Shown: piece by piece, positions 46,750 to 55,323 of the stretch
How positions within the stretch are numbered: position 1 is the stretch's first letter
Layout: every line of letters begins with the position of its first letter
The notes under the pieces: generated by a model
What the model saw: only the letters and a program-made list of their open reading frames with translations
What the model was told of the DNA's origin: nothing
Databases searched by the model: none
Assembly (NCBI GenBank): GCA_964418585.1
Contig: CAYQMG010000176.1
Coordinates: forward strand, 1-64,000
Length of the DNA stretch: 64,000 bases
Reading direction: 5' to 3'
DNA from: JAJRTE01 sp964418585
Lineage (GTDB): Bacteria; Myxococcota_A; UBA796; JAJRTE01
Program-made: the position numbers and the translations under genes

Positions 46750-47670
46750 ATGAGAGTGACTTGCCCAGAATGCCTGGCGGTCTACAAGATACCTGATGAA
46801 AAGATCACGCAGGACGTGTGCCGAGCCAGGTGCAAGAAGTGCGGAGCCAAGATCATCATTCGGCGAGAGCCCGCCCAAACCGAGCAGGCAGGGAGTCCGG
46901 GCTCCTCGTTCGGTGACGATGAGTTCGTGGAACACGAGGACAAGACCGTGGTGGACACGGTTCCTGAACTGAGGAACTTCGACGCGACTCCGGCCATTGG
47001 AAGCGGGTTCCTCTCTGGTACAGGTGCGCCGGGCGTCACAACCACGCCATACTCCGAACCGGTACCGGGGCTGAAGATGCGCAAGTTCGACGAAGCGTCC
47101 GATGAGTCCGAGGAACCAGAAGTAAGTATCACTCCGGTGGATGGGATCGCTGCTCGAAGTGGCGAGGGGGGTGACACGGAGCAAACTGGCCCCGGGAGTG
47201 AGGAACCGGTCGCCCCAGAACCTGAACCGGCCACTGCTGGTGCGCCGCAAGCCGATGCCAGCCCCGGCATTCCCACGGAGGCGACCCCTCCTCCGCCGCC
47301 CCAGGCTGCGGTCGAATCGGAGGAGGCAGCGACCGCCGGAGACACGGAAGGAGCCCCGGCAACCGAACCGGAAGCCCTGGTGCCTCCCCCGCCCGCCCCC
47401 GGAGAATCCGGGTCTGAGAAGGAGGTGTCCTCGAGCACAACCGAGGGTCCCGAGGAGGTCGAGGCGGCGTCCCCTGCCGGGGCCGCAGAAGCCATGCCGT
47501 CCAGGGAGACATCCGCGTCTCGGCTGCCGCGACCACGCAGATCCCTGCCCCCCGGTCTGCTTCCCCGTCCACGGGGGCCTGTTTCCGAATCCATGAGCAA
47601 CGCCTTGAGACGCACGGTCAGCGCCATCGTGTTCGTCGCATTTGTGATGTTCCTGCTGCACACCCTGTAG
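46750..47670 (+). CDS. Zinc-ribbon protein with Pro/Glu-rich linker and C-terminal membrane anchor
   Basis: The 306-residue protein opens with an MJ0042-type zinc ribbon: CPEC at 5-8 and CKKC near 29-32, with VYKIPDEKI between. A long acidic Pro/Ala/Glu-rich, probably disordered region (~45-260) follows, then a basic patch (RLPRPRRSLPPG) and one C-terminal helix (~287-305), which would make it a tail-anchored inner-membrane protein with the ribbon in the cytoplasm. Many myxobacterial proteins share this ribbon/linker/anchor plan, including some tied to motility or polarity, but this one cannot be assigned. The ATG at 46750 has only a weak GAGG upstream. The kinase-FGE gene starts 182 bases further on. 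Confidence 0.72.
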   Translation: MRVTCPECLAVYKIPDEKITQDVCRARCKKCGAKIIIRREPAQTEQAGSPGSSFGDDEFVEHEDKTVVDTVPELRNFDATPAIGSGFLSGTGAPGVTTTPYSEPVPGLKMRKFDEASDESEEPEVSITPVDGIAARSGEGGDTEQTGPGSEEPVAPEPEPATAGAPQADASPGIPTEATPPPPPQAAVESEEAATAGDTEGAPATEPEALVPPPPAPGESGSEKEVSSSTTEGPEEVEAASPAGAAEAMPSRETSASRLPRPRRSLPPGLLPRPRGPVSESMSNALRRTVSAIVFVAFVMFLLHTL

Positions 47671-47734
47671 CCCCGGTTCTGGGGGAATTTCCCACCGGAC
47701 GACACGCCGTTCCCACCCGCCGTTCCAGTATCAG

Positions 47735-47764
47735 GTGACTCGAGCGACCGGTTTCGGCTATCAT
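47735..47764 (+). promoter_or_regulatory. Candidate promoter for the first kinase-FGE gene
   Basis: GTGACT at 47735-47740 and TATCAT at 47759-47764 are 18 bases apart, 88 bases before the start at 47853. The -35 matches four of six consensus positions. Confidence 0.3.
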
Positions 47765-47852
47765 CAGTGAACCGACCAGGGAAGACTGGACAACCGGCAC
47801 CGGGCCGGCCCCGAAAAGACCGGGCCGCGACACAAGAGAGACGACGCACGAG

Positions 47853-50609
47853 ATGGCACCTGACGACATATCGAGCACCCTGTTGGCCGACGAACTCCGG
47901 GACCTTGCCGACCGTATCGGGCGCGGAGACCTGAGCGTGGACGACCTCAGAACCGCGTTGCTGGCCACCCTCGCCACCCGAACCGACGCCGCCGTTCCCA
48001 GTTCCAGTGAACTCATCGTCCATGGCGACACGGCTCCGACTCACCTGCTCGCCTCACTCGTGGCCCAGGTGGAGGAGGAACTCGAGCGCAGGCGGGCCTT
48101 CCGCGTGAACTCGATCCCCGACGCCTGGCTTGCCTCCAGCGGCACGGACCATCCGGGTTCCTCCGAGTCCTTGAGCCTCGACGACCCCATCAACACCGTG
48201 GCGGGACCACGGCCCACGCCGGAAGGACGCCGGGACCGCCGGCCTCTCTCGGCCATGGACGGCCCGGAGGACGCCCTCCTGTTTCCCTTGCCCGGCGCAC
48301 GATACTTGACGTTGAAAACCCTCGGCTCGGGCGGTCAGGGAGCGGTACGAGAACTCCTGGACCGTTCCCTGCACCGCGTTGTGGCCCTCAAGGCGCTTCG
48401 AGACGAATTCGCCGCCAATCCGATCAGGAAACGGGCATTCCTCGCCGAGGCCTGCCTCACAGCTCAGCTCAGTCATCCGTGTATCATCCCCATCTTCGAC
48501 GTGGGCAAACTCGCCTCTGGCACGCCTTGCTACACCATGATGCGCATTCGAGGCCGCAGCCTTCGCGACGTGCTCACCGGCATCCGGCGAGGGGAACGCT
48601 GGACCGAGGGATTCTCCAGACGACGCCTGCTGGACGTGATCGTCCAGGTCGCCCATGCTGTGGGCTATGCGCACCACCGCGGGGTGGTTCACCGGGATCT
48701 CAAGCCGGCCAACATCATGCTGGGAAGCTACGGACAGGTCTACGTGGTGGACTGGGGCATCGCCAAGGTGCTGGGCACCGCTCCGCGATCTCAAGGGGAA
48801 GGACCGGTCCGCCTGGCGTTCACTCGTGCCCAGACCCGGCACGGGATCGTCAAAGGAACGCCCACCTACATGGCTCCGGAACAGGCGCAGGCCCTGCACG
48901 ACCGCGTTGGGCCTCCGACCGATGTCCACGCGCTCGGCCTCATCCTTTTCGAAATCCTCACCGGCGAGTCCGCACGCCCGATCGGGGATGCGGCCGAGGT
49001 GCTGTCCACGGCCCGGGAACCCGTACGGGAATCCCCCGAACAGCGCCGTCTCGCCTCGGGAGCGCAGGTGGACCCGATCCCGGAGGAACTGGACCGAATC
49101 GTGATGACTTGCCTCCGCGAGGCTCCGGAAGATCGATACCCGGACGGAGAGGCACTGGCGGACGCGCTCCAGCGCTTCCTGGAAGGCCAGCGGCTCCGCG
49201 AACTTGGCGAGGAGTACGCACTCGAAGGCGAGCACCAGGCGGAACGGATGGCGCTCGCCGAGCAAACCGCCGCGAGGCTACGAGAGAAACTCGAGGAAGC
49301 GCGCAACCGAATCGATCCATGGGCCGACATTCCCACCAAGCGAACCCTGTGGTCCCTGGAAGCCCAGGTACACGCGGCCGAGGCGACGCGGGAAGAGGCC
49401 ATGAACGAGGCCATCGCAGCCTTCACCCGCGCCCTGGACAACGACCCGGGGAACCGCCGGGCTCGAGCCGGACTCGCGGACCTCTACTTCGCGCGACTAT
49501 GTGAGGCGGAGAAATATGGCCGAATCCGCGACGTGCGCCGGTTCGAGGCCCAGGTTCACCGGTATGACGACGGTCGGTACGCGCCCAAGCTGGAAGCCTA
49601 CGGGGCGCTGACCCTGGAAACCACCCCCGAAAGCGCCGAGGTCTGGCTGTACGAACTGGAAAAGCGCGATCGACGCCTCATCCCTGTCCGAGGCCGCAAG
49701 GTGGCCCGAACCCCCGTGCACATCGACCGAATCCGCACCGGAGCCTACTTCGTCGAACTCGTGGCCTGGAGCGGCCACCGTACCCGGTACCCCATCTTGA
49801 TCAAGCGCCAGATGCACTGGAATGGCAAAATCCGCCTCTTCCCGGGAATCGACGAACGGTTCGTCCACGTGCCGGCCGGGCCGTTCCTCTATTCGGGAGA
49901 CCGCCTCGCCGAAGGATCCCTCCCAAGAGAGGAACGCTGGGTAGACGACTTCGCTCTCGCCCGTTTCCCAGTCACCTGCGCCGAATACCTCAAATTCCTC
50001 CACAGCATGCCCGTGGACCAGGCCATTCAACACGCACCCAGAGCTTCCTCCCTCCGCGGCAGCACAGTTTGGTGGCCCGTCAAGCACGGCCGACTCACCA
50101 TCCCCCATGCCGACGCCGCTGGTGGACGATGGGGCCCTCGATACCCCGTCCGCGCCGTCAGCCTCCAGGACGCTCGAGCCTATGCGGCATGGAAAGCTGC
50201 AAGTTCTGGACTCAACCTGCGCCTCCCCACCGAACTGGAATGGGAAAAGGCCGCTCGAGGCACCGATGGACGCCATTTTCCCTGGGGAAATGACTTCGAT
50301 GCCACGTTCTGCAAAATGCGCTGGTCCAGACCCGGCAAGCCCGAACCCGAAATCGTCGGCGCCTTCGAATACGACGAATCCCCCTACGGCATAAGAGACC
50401 TCGCCGGCGGCGTCGCCGAATGGTGCGACAGTTCGTTTGACCGGTACGAAATCATGGCTACAATCAAGGGAGGACACTGGCGCAGCGAGGCCTCGGCGTG
50501 TCGCCTCGCAAGAAGGGAGGCAGCCGACCCGGACGAACCCGCAGAACATGCCGGATTCCGCCTGGCTCTCGACCTGTCCGACTCGAGTTCCAGCGACGCT
50601 CCAAACTGA
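47853..50609 (+). CDS. Ser/Thr kinase with PEGA-like and FGE-sulfatase (SUMF1-like) domains, copy 1
   Basis: The 918-residue protein has an N-terminal helical region (1-145), then a Hanks-type kinase: GSGGQGAV loop (~159), Lys180, HRDLKPAN with catalytic Asp282, DWG in place of DFG (~300), and MAPEQA (~340). A coiled coil and TPR-like helices follow (~440-570), then a PEGA-like beta domain (~585-660). The last ~245 residues are a formylglycine-generating-enzyme-like/C-type-lectin fold (VPAGPFLYSGD, RFPVTCAEYLKFL, LPTELEWEKAARG, GGVAEWCDSSFD, AGFRLAL). The catalytic Cys of true FGE (GFRC) is Leu here, so the domain is probably a binding or sensor module. No membrane helix is visible, so the protein is likely cytoplasmic. 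Confidence 0.88.
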   Translation: MAPDDISSTLLADELRDLADRIGRGDLSVDDLRTALLATLATRTDAAVPSSSELIVHGDTAPTHLLASLVAQVEEELERRRAFRVNSIPDAWLASSGTDHPGSSESLSLDDPINTVAGPRPTPEGRRDRRPLSAMDGPEDALLFPLPGARYLTLKTLGSGGQGAVRELLDRSLHRVVALKALRDEFAANPIRKRAFLAEACLTAQLSHPCIIPIFDVGKLASGTPCYTMMRIRGRSLRDVLTGIRRGERWTEGFSRRRLLDVIVQVAHAVGYAHHRGVVHRDLKPANIMLGSYGQVYVVDWGIAKVLGTAPRSQGEGPVRLAFTRAQTRHGIVKGTPTYMAPEQAQALHDRVGPPTDVHALGLILFEILTGESARPIGDAAEVLSTAREPVRESPEQRRLASGAQVDPIPEELDRIVMTCLREAPEDRYPDGEALADALQRFLEGQRLRELGEEYALEGEHQAERMALAEQTAARLREKLEEARNRIDPWADIPTKRTLWSLEAQVHAAEATREEAMNEAIAAFTRALDNDPGNRRARAGLADLYFARLCEAEKYGRIRDVRRFEAQVHRYDDGRYAPKLEAYGALTLETTPESAEVWLYELEKRDRRLIPVRGRKVARTPVHIDRIRTGAYFVELVAWSGHRTRYPILIKRQMHWNGKIRLFPGIDERFVHVPAGPFLYSGDRLAEGSLPREERWVDDFALARFPVTCAEYLKFLHSMPVDQAIQHAPRASSLRGSTVWWPVKHGRLTIPHADAAGGRWGPRYPVRAVSLQDARAYAAWKAASSGLNLRLPTELEWEKAARGTDGRHFPWGNDFDATFCKMRWSRPGKPEPEIVGAFEYDESPYGIRDLAGGVAEWCDSSFDRYEIMATIKGGHWRSEASACRLARREAADPDEPAEHAGFRLALDLSDSSSSDAPN

Positions 50610-50679
50610 GACGGGAACCCCGGCGCACTCCAGAAGACCATCACCTGCGACACTGGAGTACCCCAGGAAACCCGACCGG

Positions 50680-51069
50680 TCACCGGGCGGCAAATGCCTC
50701 CATCACGCGCATCAGGGCGTGCAGATCGTCCTCGTCCACGATCTTGGGCAACGTATGAATGAACGTGTACAGCGTGGCCAGGTGCGGTACGTCCCGCCTC
50801 AACTCCATCTTCATCACGTCTTCCCGAAGCTTCTCGTCCAGTTCCGGGTCAATGTCAGCCACGGGAACCTCGAGAACCTCCGCCACTCGAAACACGAGCG
50901 CTGTCGGCCACGCCCGATGCCCGCTCAGGACTCTCGAGACATAGCCCTCACTCAACTCGAGCCTGGCTGCCAGGTCCCGCTGGTCCCAGCGACGGGCTTC
51001 CATCACCCCTTTCACCCGCAACGAGATCTCCCGGTCCGAGCGCTTCCTGTCCCGTGGTCGCCTTTTCAT
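50680..51069 (-). CDS. XRE-family helix-turn-helix regulator
   Basis: A 129-residue protein with a lambda-Cro/XRE HTH at about residues 14-72 (VKGVMEARRWDQRDLAARLELSEGYVSRVLSGHR) and a C-terminal acidic helical region (~75-129) that may dimerise. The ATG at 51069 has AGAAAGG just upstream. The gene lies between two paralogous kinase-FGE genes: it converges with copy 1 (70 bases apart) and diverges from copy 2, sharing a 220-base control region. Regulation of copy 2 and of itself is the simplest inference; the operator is not identified. Confidence 0.82.
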   Translation of the reverse strand: MKRRPRDRKRSDREISLRVKGVMEARRWDQRDLAARLELSEGYVSRVLSGHRAWPTALVFRVAEVLEVPVADIDPELDEKLREDVMKMELRRDVPHLATLYTFIHTLPKIVDEDDLHALMRVMEAFAAR

Positions 51070-51289
51070 GCCTTTCTGCCGCTTCAACTTCGTGGCGTTC
51101 ACAAGGGATCCGCATGCATTCCCGCCGGATCCGCCCATTGGACTCCCAGAGTATACCCACGGGCCAAACCCTCGGCAACCATTTTTGCAAAATTTTCGCC
51201 CCTCCCCCAACAAACGCACCTGCATCCAGACCGAGAGGCACGCTTCGACTCCGCTCAGCCCTCCCGGTCCTCGAGCGAAAGGCGCAACC

Positions 51290-53890
51290 ATGACCGACGA
51301 ACTGACCAGGACTCAGGTGGTGACCACCATTCAGGAACTGCTGGAAGGCCTTCCTGAAGGAAGGCTGAGCCGGGACCGACTGGCGGAGATGATGAGCGAG
51401 CTGACGCGCAGCCTCGGTCTTCGTGTCTCGGTCACTGCGACGGAAAGCATGCAGGGTGAGGACATACCCGCCAGTTGGATCTCTCTCGTGGACGAAGCGG
51501 ATCCAGGTGAAGACATCGGACAGTCGGTCGTGGACAAACTCCCCTTTCTGGACGCCCAACGCTACCTTCCTCGAGCCAGAATTGGTTCCGGAGGTCAAGG
51601 GGTGGTGCACGAAGTCATCGATCGCATCATGGGCCGCAGGGTGGCGCTGAAGGTCATTCGTCCCGACTCCATGGCAGATCCGCAGGCGCTTCGCCGCTTC
51701 GAACGGGAGGTGCGCATCACGGCGCAACTCAACCATGCGGGCGTGGTGCCGATTCACGATGTGGGCCGCATGCCGGACGGGCTGCTTGCCTACACCATGA
51801 AGCGGATTCGGGGCCGGAGTCTACGCGAGATCCTGCGCAGCGTGCGCGCGGCGCGGGAAGGGGACGGGGAAGACGCGGCAAAGGTGCTGCGGGAGTTCTC
51901 GAGGCGGCGGCTGATCGAGGTTATGGTATCTGCGTGTCACGCGGTGGGTTTTGCGTATGCTCGAGGGGGGGTTCACCGAGACCTGAAGCCCGGGAACTTG
52001 ATGGTAGGGGACTACGGGGAAGTGATGGTGCTGGACTGGGGAATCGCCCGGGTTTTGGGGACGAGTTCGGAGGAGTCGAGTGAGGGGCCGTTGCAACTGC
52101 TGGAGCGACTGGAGGATCCGACGTTGCAAGGGACCATCAAGGGGACGCCTGGCTACATGGCGCCGGAGCAGGCCGCCGGGGATCCGGATGCCCAGGGTCC
52201 GTGGACGGACGTGTATGCACTGGGGCTGATCCTGTACGAGGTCCTGTGTGGGGAGGCAGCGCGAACGGAAGGGACACCGGAGGCGCGGCTGGAGGCGGCG
52301 CGATTGGGGCGCATCGAGTCACCGGAGGCCCGCCGGCGGCGCCGGGGACTGACGGTTCCCCCGGTGGGTGCGGAACTCGAGCACGTGTGCCTGAAGGCAT
52401 TGAACCGGGATCCGGGGGAGCGGTACCCGAACGCGGAGGCGTTGGCAGGCGCGCTCCAGTCCTACCTGGACGGGGAGCAGCGTCGGGAGATGGCGGAGTC
52501 CAAGGCGCGCCAGGCGGACGAGAAAGCGGCCCTGGTGAAGGCGTTGGCCGAGGATGCCGAGGTGGCGCGGCGGGAGGCGCAACTGTTGAGGGAGGCGGTG
52601 GAGCCGTGGATGGACCTGGATCGGAAGCGTCTGGTATGGGAGAAGGAGGATCAGGCCCGATCGATCGAGGCGCGGCGGGACGACACGTTGAACGAGGCGC
52701 TGGCACTGTATACTCAGGCCCTGGGGGACGACCCGGAGAACGAGCGTGCGCGGGCGGGGCTTGCGGCTCTTTACTTCGAGTCCTTGTTGGAGGCCGAGTC
52801 GTGGGGGCGGGATCGGGATGCGCGTCGCTACAAGGCCCAGGTCGAGGCACTGGACAATGGTCGGCTTCGCCAGGCCCTGATTGGGAACGGGCGTCTGTCG
52901 GTCCGTTCTGATCCGTCGGGAGCCGAGGTGTGGCTGTACGAGCTGGTGCACAAGGATCGGCAACTGATTCCATCGGAGGGACGTCTGCTCGGGAAGACTC
53001 CGGTGGTCGCCGAACTGCCCATGGGCCGATACCTGGTCGTGCTCCGGCGCATGAGCCAGGAACGGGAAACCCGGGTCGACCTCCCGGTGTTCATTCAGCG
53101 TCAGGGAGTGGTCGAAAATACGGTCCGGATGTATTCCGACATTCCGGAAACCTTTTCTCTGGTTCCGGCAGGTCCTTTCATTTTCGGTGGCGACCGACGC
53201 GCGCCCGGTTCCGGCCCCAGAGTGATCCGCCACACCGAGGACTTCGCCATCGCCCGCTTCCCGGTGACCTGCCAGGAGTATCTCGAGTTCCTCATGGCGC
53301 TGGAGCAAGACGATCCTGGCGCCGCACGCCACCGGGCGCCTCGAGTCGCCGTGCGCTCCGGTCACGAGCCCCTGTGGCCACGCACGCGGGACGGCCGCCT
53401 TCGTATCCCCCGGGTTGACATGCTCGGCGGTCGATGGGCGCCGGACATGCCGGTCCGCTGTGTCTCCCGGGAAGATGCCGAGGCCTACTGCCGGTGGCGG
53501 AGTGCGCTGGATGACCGGCCCTACCGATTGCCCACCGAACTGGAATGGGAGAAGGCAGGCCGTGGCGTGGACGGTCGATTTTTCCCGTGGGGAGACGAGT
53601 TCGATGCATCCTTCTGCAAGATGCGCGACGCCCGTCCCGGCCCTCCTTTTCCCGAACCCATCGGAGCATTTCCCAAGGATTGCTCCCCTTACGGCGTTCG
53701 GGACATGGCCGGGGGGGTGGTGGAGTGGTGCTCCGGCCCGTTCGATCGCCACGGGGTCCTTGGCATTCAACGAGGCGGGTTCTGGATGGCTTCAGAAGCA
53801 AGCTGCCGACTGGCGCGACGGTTCGGTGTGTTTCCGACCGACCCGGAGCCCTTCTGCGGATTCCGACTGGCCTATACCCCCACCTGGTGA
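51290..53890 (+). CDS. Ser/Thr kinase with PEGA-like and FGE-sulfatase (SUMF1-like) domains, copy 2
   Basis: The 866-residue paralogue of the kinase at 47853 has the same domain order: kinase (G-loop IGSGGQGVV at 98-106, Lys121, HRDLKPGN with Asp231, DWG ~249, MAPEQA ~292), coiled coil/TPR (~390-520), a PEGA-like domain (~535-610), and an FGE-like C-terminus (~622-862; VPAGPFIFGGD, RFPVTCQEYLEFL, LPTELEWEKAGRG, GGVVEWCSGPFD, CGFRLAYTP). Again GFRC of catalytic FGE is GFRL. The N-terminal ~90 residues are a shorter helical region than in copy 1. The start follows AAAGG and opens after the control region shared with the XRE gene. Local identity between the copies is highest in the kinase and FGE cores, which implies an old duplication. 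Confidence 0.88.
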   Translation: MTDELTRTQVVTTIQELLEGLPEGRLSRDRLAEMMSELTRSLGLRVSVTATESMQGEDIPASWISLVDEADPGEDIGQSVVDKLPFLDAQRYLPRARIGSGGQGVVHEVIDRIMGRRVALKVIRPDSMADPQALRRFEREVRITAQLNHAGVVPIHDVGRMPDGLLAYTMKRIRGRSLREILRSVRAAREGDGEDAAKVLREFSRRRLIEVMVSACHAVGFAYARGGVHRDLKPGNLMVGDYGEVMVLDWGIARVLGTSSEESSEGPLQLLERLEDPTLQGTIKGTPGYMAPEQAAGDPDAQGPWTDVYALGLILYEVLCGEAARTEGTPEARLEAARLGRIESPEARRRRRGLTVPPVGAELEHVCLKALNRDPGERYPNAEALAGALQSYLDGEQRREMAESKARQADEKAALVKALAEDAEVARREAQLLREAVEPWMDLDRKRLVWEKEDQARSIEARRDDTLNEALALYTQALGDDPENERARAGLAALYFESLLEAESWGRDRDARRYKAQVEALDNGRLRQALIGNGRLSVRSDPSGAEVWLYELVHKDRQLIPSEGRLLGKTPVVAELPMGRYLVVLRRMSQERETRVDLPVFIQRQGVVENTVRMYSDIPETFSLVPAGPFIFGGDRRAPGSGPRVIRHTEDFAIARFPVTCQEYLEFLMALEQDDPGAARHRAPRVAVRSGHEPLWPRTRDGRLRIPRVDMLGGRWAPDMPVRCVSREDAEAYCRWRSALDDRPYRLPTELEWEKAGRGVDGRFFPWGDEFDASFCKMRDARPGPPFPEPIGAFPKDCSPYGVRDMAGGVVEWCSGPFDRHGVLGIQRGGFWMASEASCRLARRFGVFPTDPEPFCGFRLAYTPTW

Positions 53891-54102
53891 GCGGAAGTTC
53901 TGAAGTTCGATCATGATTTTTCTTCCGTATCCGGTTGCCAGCGGCTAGGATCGAAAGAGCGGAAGTTCCGTCGAGGAGAGAAGCGGGTGCGGTGCGCGGT
54001 GCGCTCCCGCATGCGAGGCGTGGACACGGAACAGGCGCGGGCGAGCGAACGCAGGCGCTTCTGGTGGGTGCGTGGTCGTCGGCGAGATGGTGAGGAGAGC
54101 AG

Positions 54103-55284
54103 GTGGCCAGCGGAGATGACGCGGACCGAGGAACGGTTGCAAGCGAGGTTCAGGGAGCCGAAAACCCACCGTCCGGGGAACCCGGGTCACCGCGCGGCCT
54201 CACCGCTCACATGTGGGCCAGCATCGGCCTGGGAACGCTGATCGGAGCACTTTTCACGTGGCTCTTTGTCAGTCGTCTCGACCTGGAGACCCTTCGCACC
54301 CTCCCGGCACGTCTCGACTACCGCTTTGTGGCCCTGGCCACCGTTGTCTATCTCCTCGAGTTTCTCTTCCGCGCCGTGCGATGGCAGATCCTCCTCGCAC
54401 CATTGAAACCCGTGTCTCTCGGCCGTATCCTGTCGGTCACATTCATCGGGTTCATGGCCAACAGCCTGCTGCCGGCTCGAGCCGGGGAACTGGTCAAGCC
54501 ATGGGTCGGTGCACGCCACTTTCGGATCCCATTCTCCTCCGTGCTGGTCACAGCGGTGACCGAACGGGTCTTCGACCTCCTCGGGTTGCTGTCTCTTCTC
54601 GTCATCATGACCATCTCCATCTGGGCCGGAGGGTCCGGGAACGCCTCTCCCGCCCTCGTCCTGTGGCTCGAGCGGAGCGGTGCGGTGCTGGGCGCCATCG
54701 GGATGGCGGCCCTGGGGGCGCTTTTCCTGCTCGCTTCCCGGGAAACCTGGGCGCGCTCCCTGTTCCACCGGTTCTCCAGCCATCTCCCCGGTCCAATCGA
54801 ACGAACTGCAAACCGGGTGTATGACGGTCTGGCCGCCGGACTTGCCGCGTTCCACTCTCCAAGAGGCCCCCTCCTCGCCGCCGCCTGGTCCATCGCTGTC
54901 TGGGCCAACGGCGCGCTCGCCATCTGGATCATGTCCGGCGCGTTCGCCTTCCGGCTTCCCTTCGCAGGCGCCTGCTTCGTCGGCCTCTGGCTCGCCATCG
55001 CCGTCAGTGTGCCCCAGGCTCCCGGATTCATCGGGGTGTGGCAGTTTGCAGTCTCCACGACGCTCATCGCGTGGGGCGCCCCCGAGGGCGAGGCCCAGGC
55101 ATTCGCCATCGTGTTCTGGTTGCTCAACTTCGGCCCCGCAACCGCGATCGGGCTCGTTTGCGTCTGGCACCAGGGTCTCAGCCTCCGAAAGGTCCTCGTG
55201 AACGCACCACAGCCCGACCCTCGCCCGGACGACGGGCCGCGCCACCCCGCAGTGAAACCCCAGGAGGATCGACACCGCCCTTGA
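54103..55284 (+). CDS. LPG-synthase-TM/AglD-like (UPF0104) membrane protein
   Basis: A 393-residue polytopic protein with about eight membrane helices, matching the lysylphosphatidylglycerol-synthase transmembrane or AglD-like flippase family: FLFRAVRWQILLAP near 88, SLLPARAGELVKPW near 125, TERVFDLLGLL near 148 and the late VPQAPGFIGVWQF near 305. The family is linked to lipid or lipid-linked-sugar translocation; the lysyl-transferase (DUF2156) domain is absent. The GTG at 54103 follows GAGGAGAGCAG and gives a ~35-residue hydrophilic N-terminus. A C-terminal polar tail of about 25 residues is present. It precedes the cyclase gene by 39 bases, so they may be co-transcribed. Confidence 0.82.
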   Translation: MASGDDADRGTVASEVQGAENPPSGEPGSPRGLTAHMWASIGLGTLIGALFTWLFVSRLDLETLRTLPARLDYRFVALATVVYLLEFLFRAVRWQILLAPLKPVSLGRILSVTFIGFMANSLLPARAGELVKPWVGARHFRIPFSSVLVTAVTERVFDLLGLLSLLVIMTISIWAGGSGNASPALVLWLERSGAVLGAIGMAALGALFLLASRETWARSLFHRFSSHLPGPIERTANRVYDGLAAGLAAFHSPRGPLLAAAWSIAVWANGALAIWIMSGAFAFRLPFAGACFVGLWLAIAVSVPQAPGFIGVWQFAVSTTLIAWGAPEGEAQAFAIVFWLLNFGPATAIGLVCVWHQGLSLRKVLVNAPQPDPRPDDGPRHPAVKPQEDRHRP

Positions 55285-55323
55285 ATTCGACCATGCGTCC
55301 GGCTACCATGGACGCGACCGACC

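Noticed and set aside
49860..53890. FGE/C-type-lectin domains as targets of a diversity-generating retroelement
   Set aside because: No reverse transcriptase, template repeat or adenine-biased variable repeat was seen near either gene.
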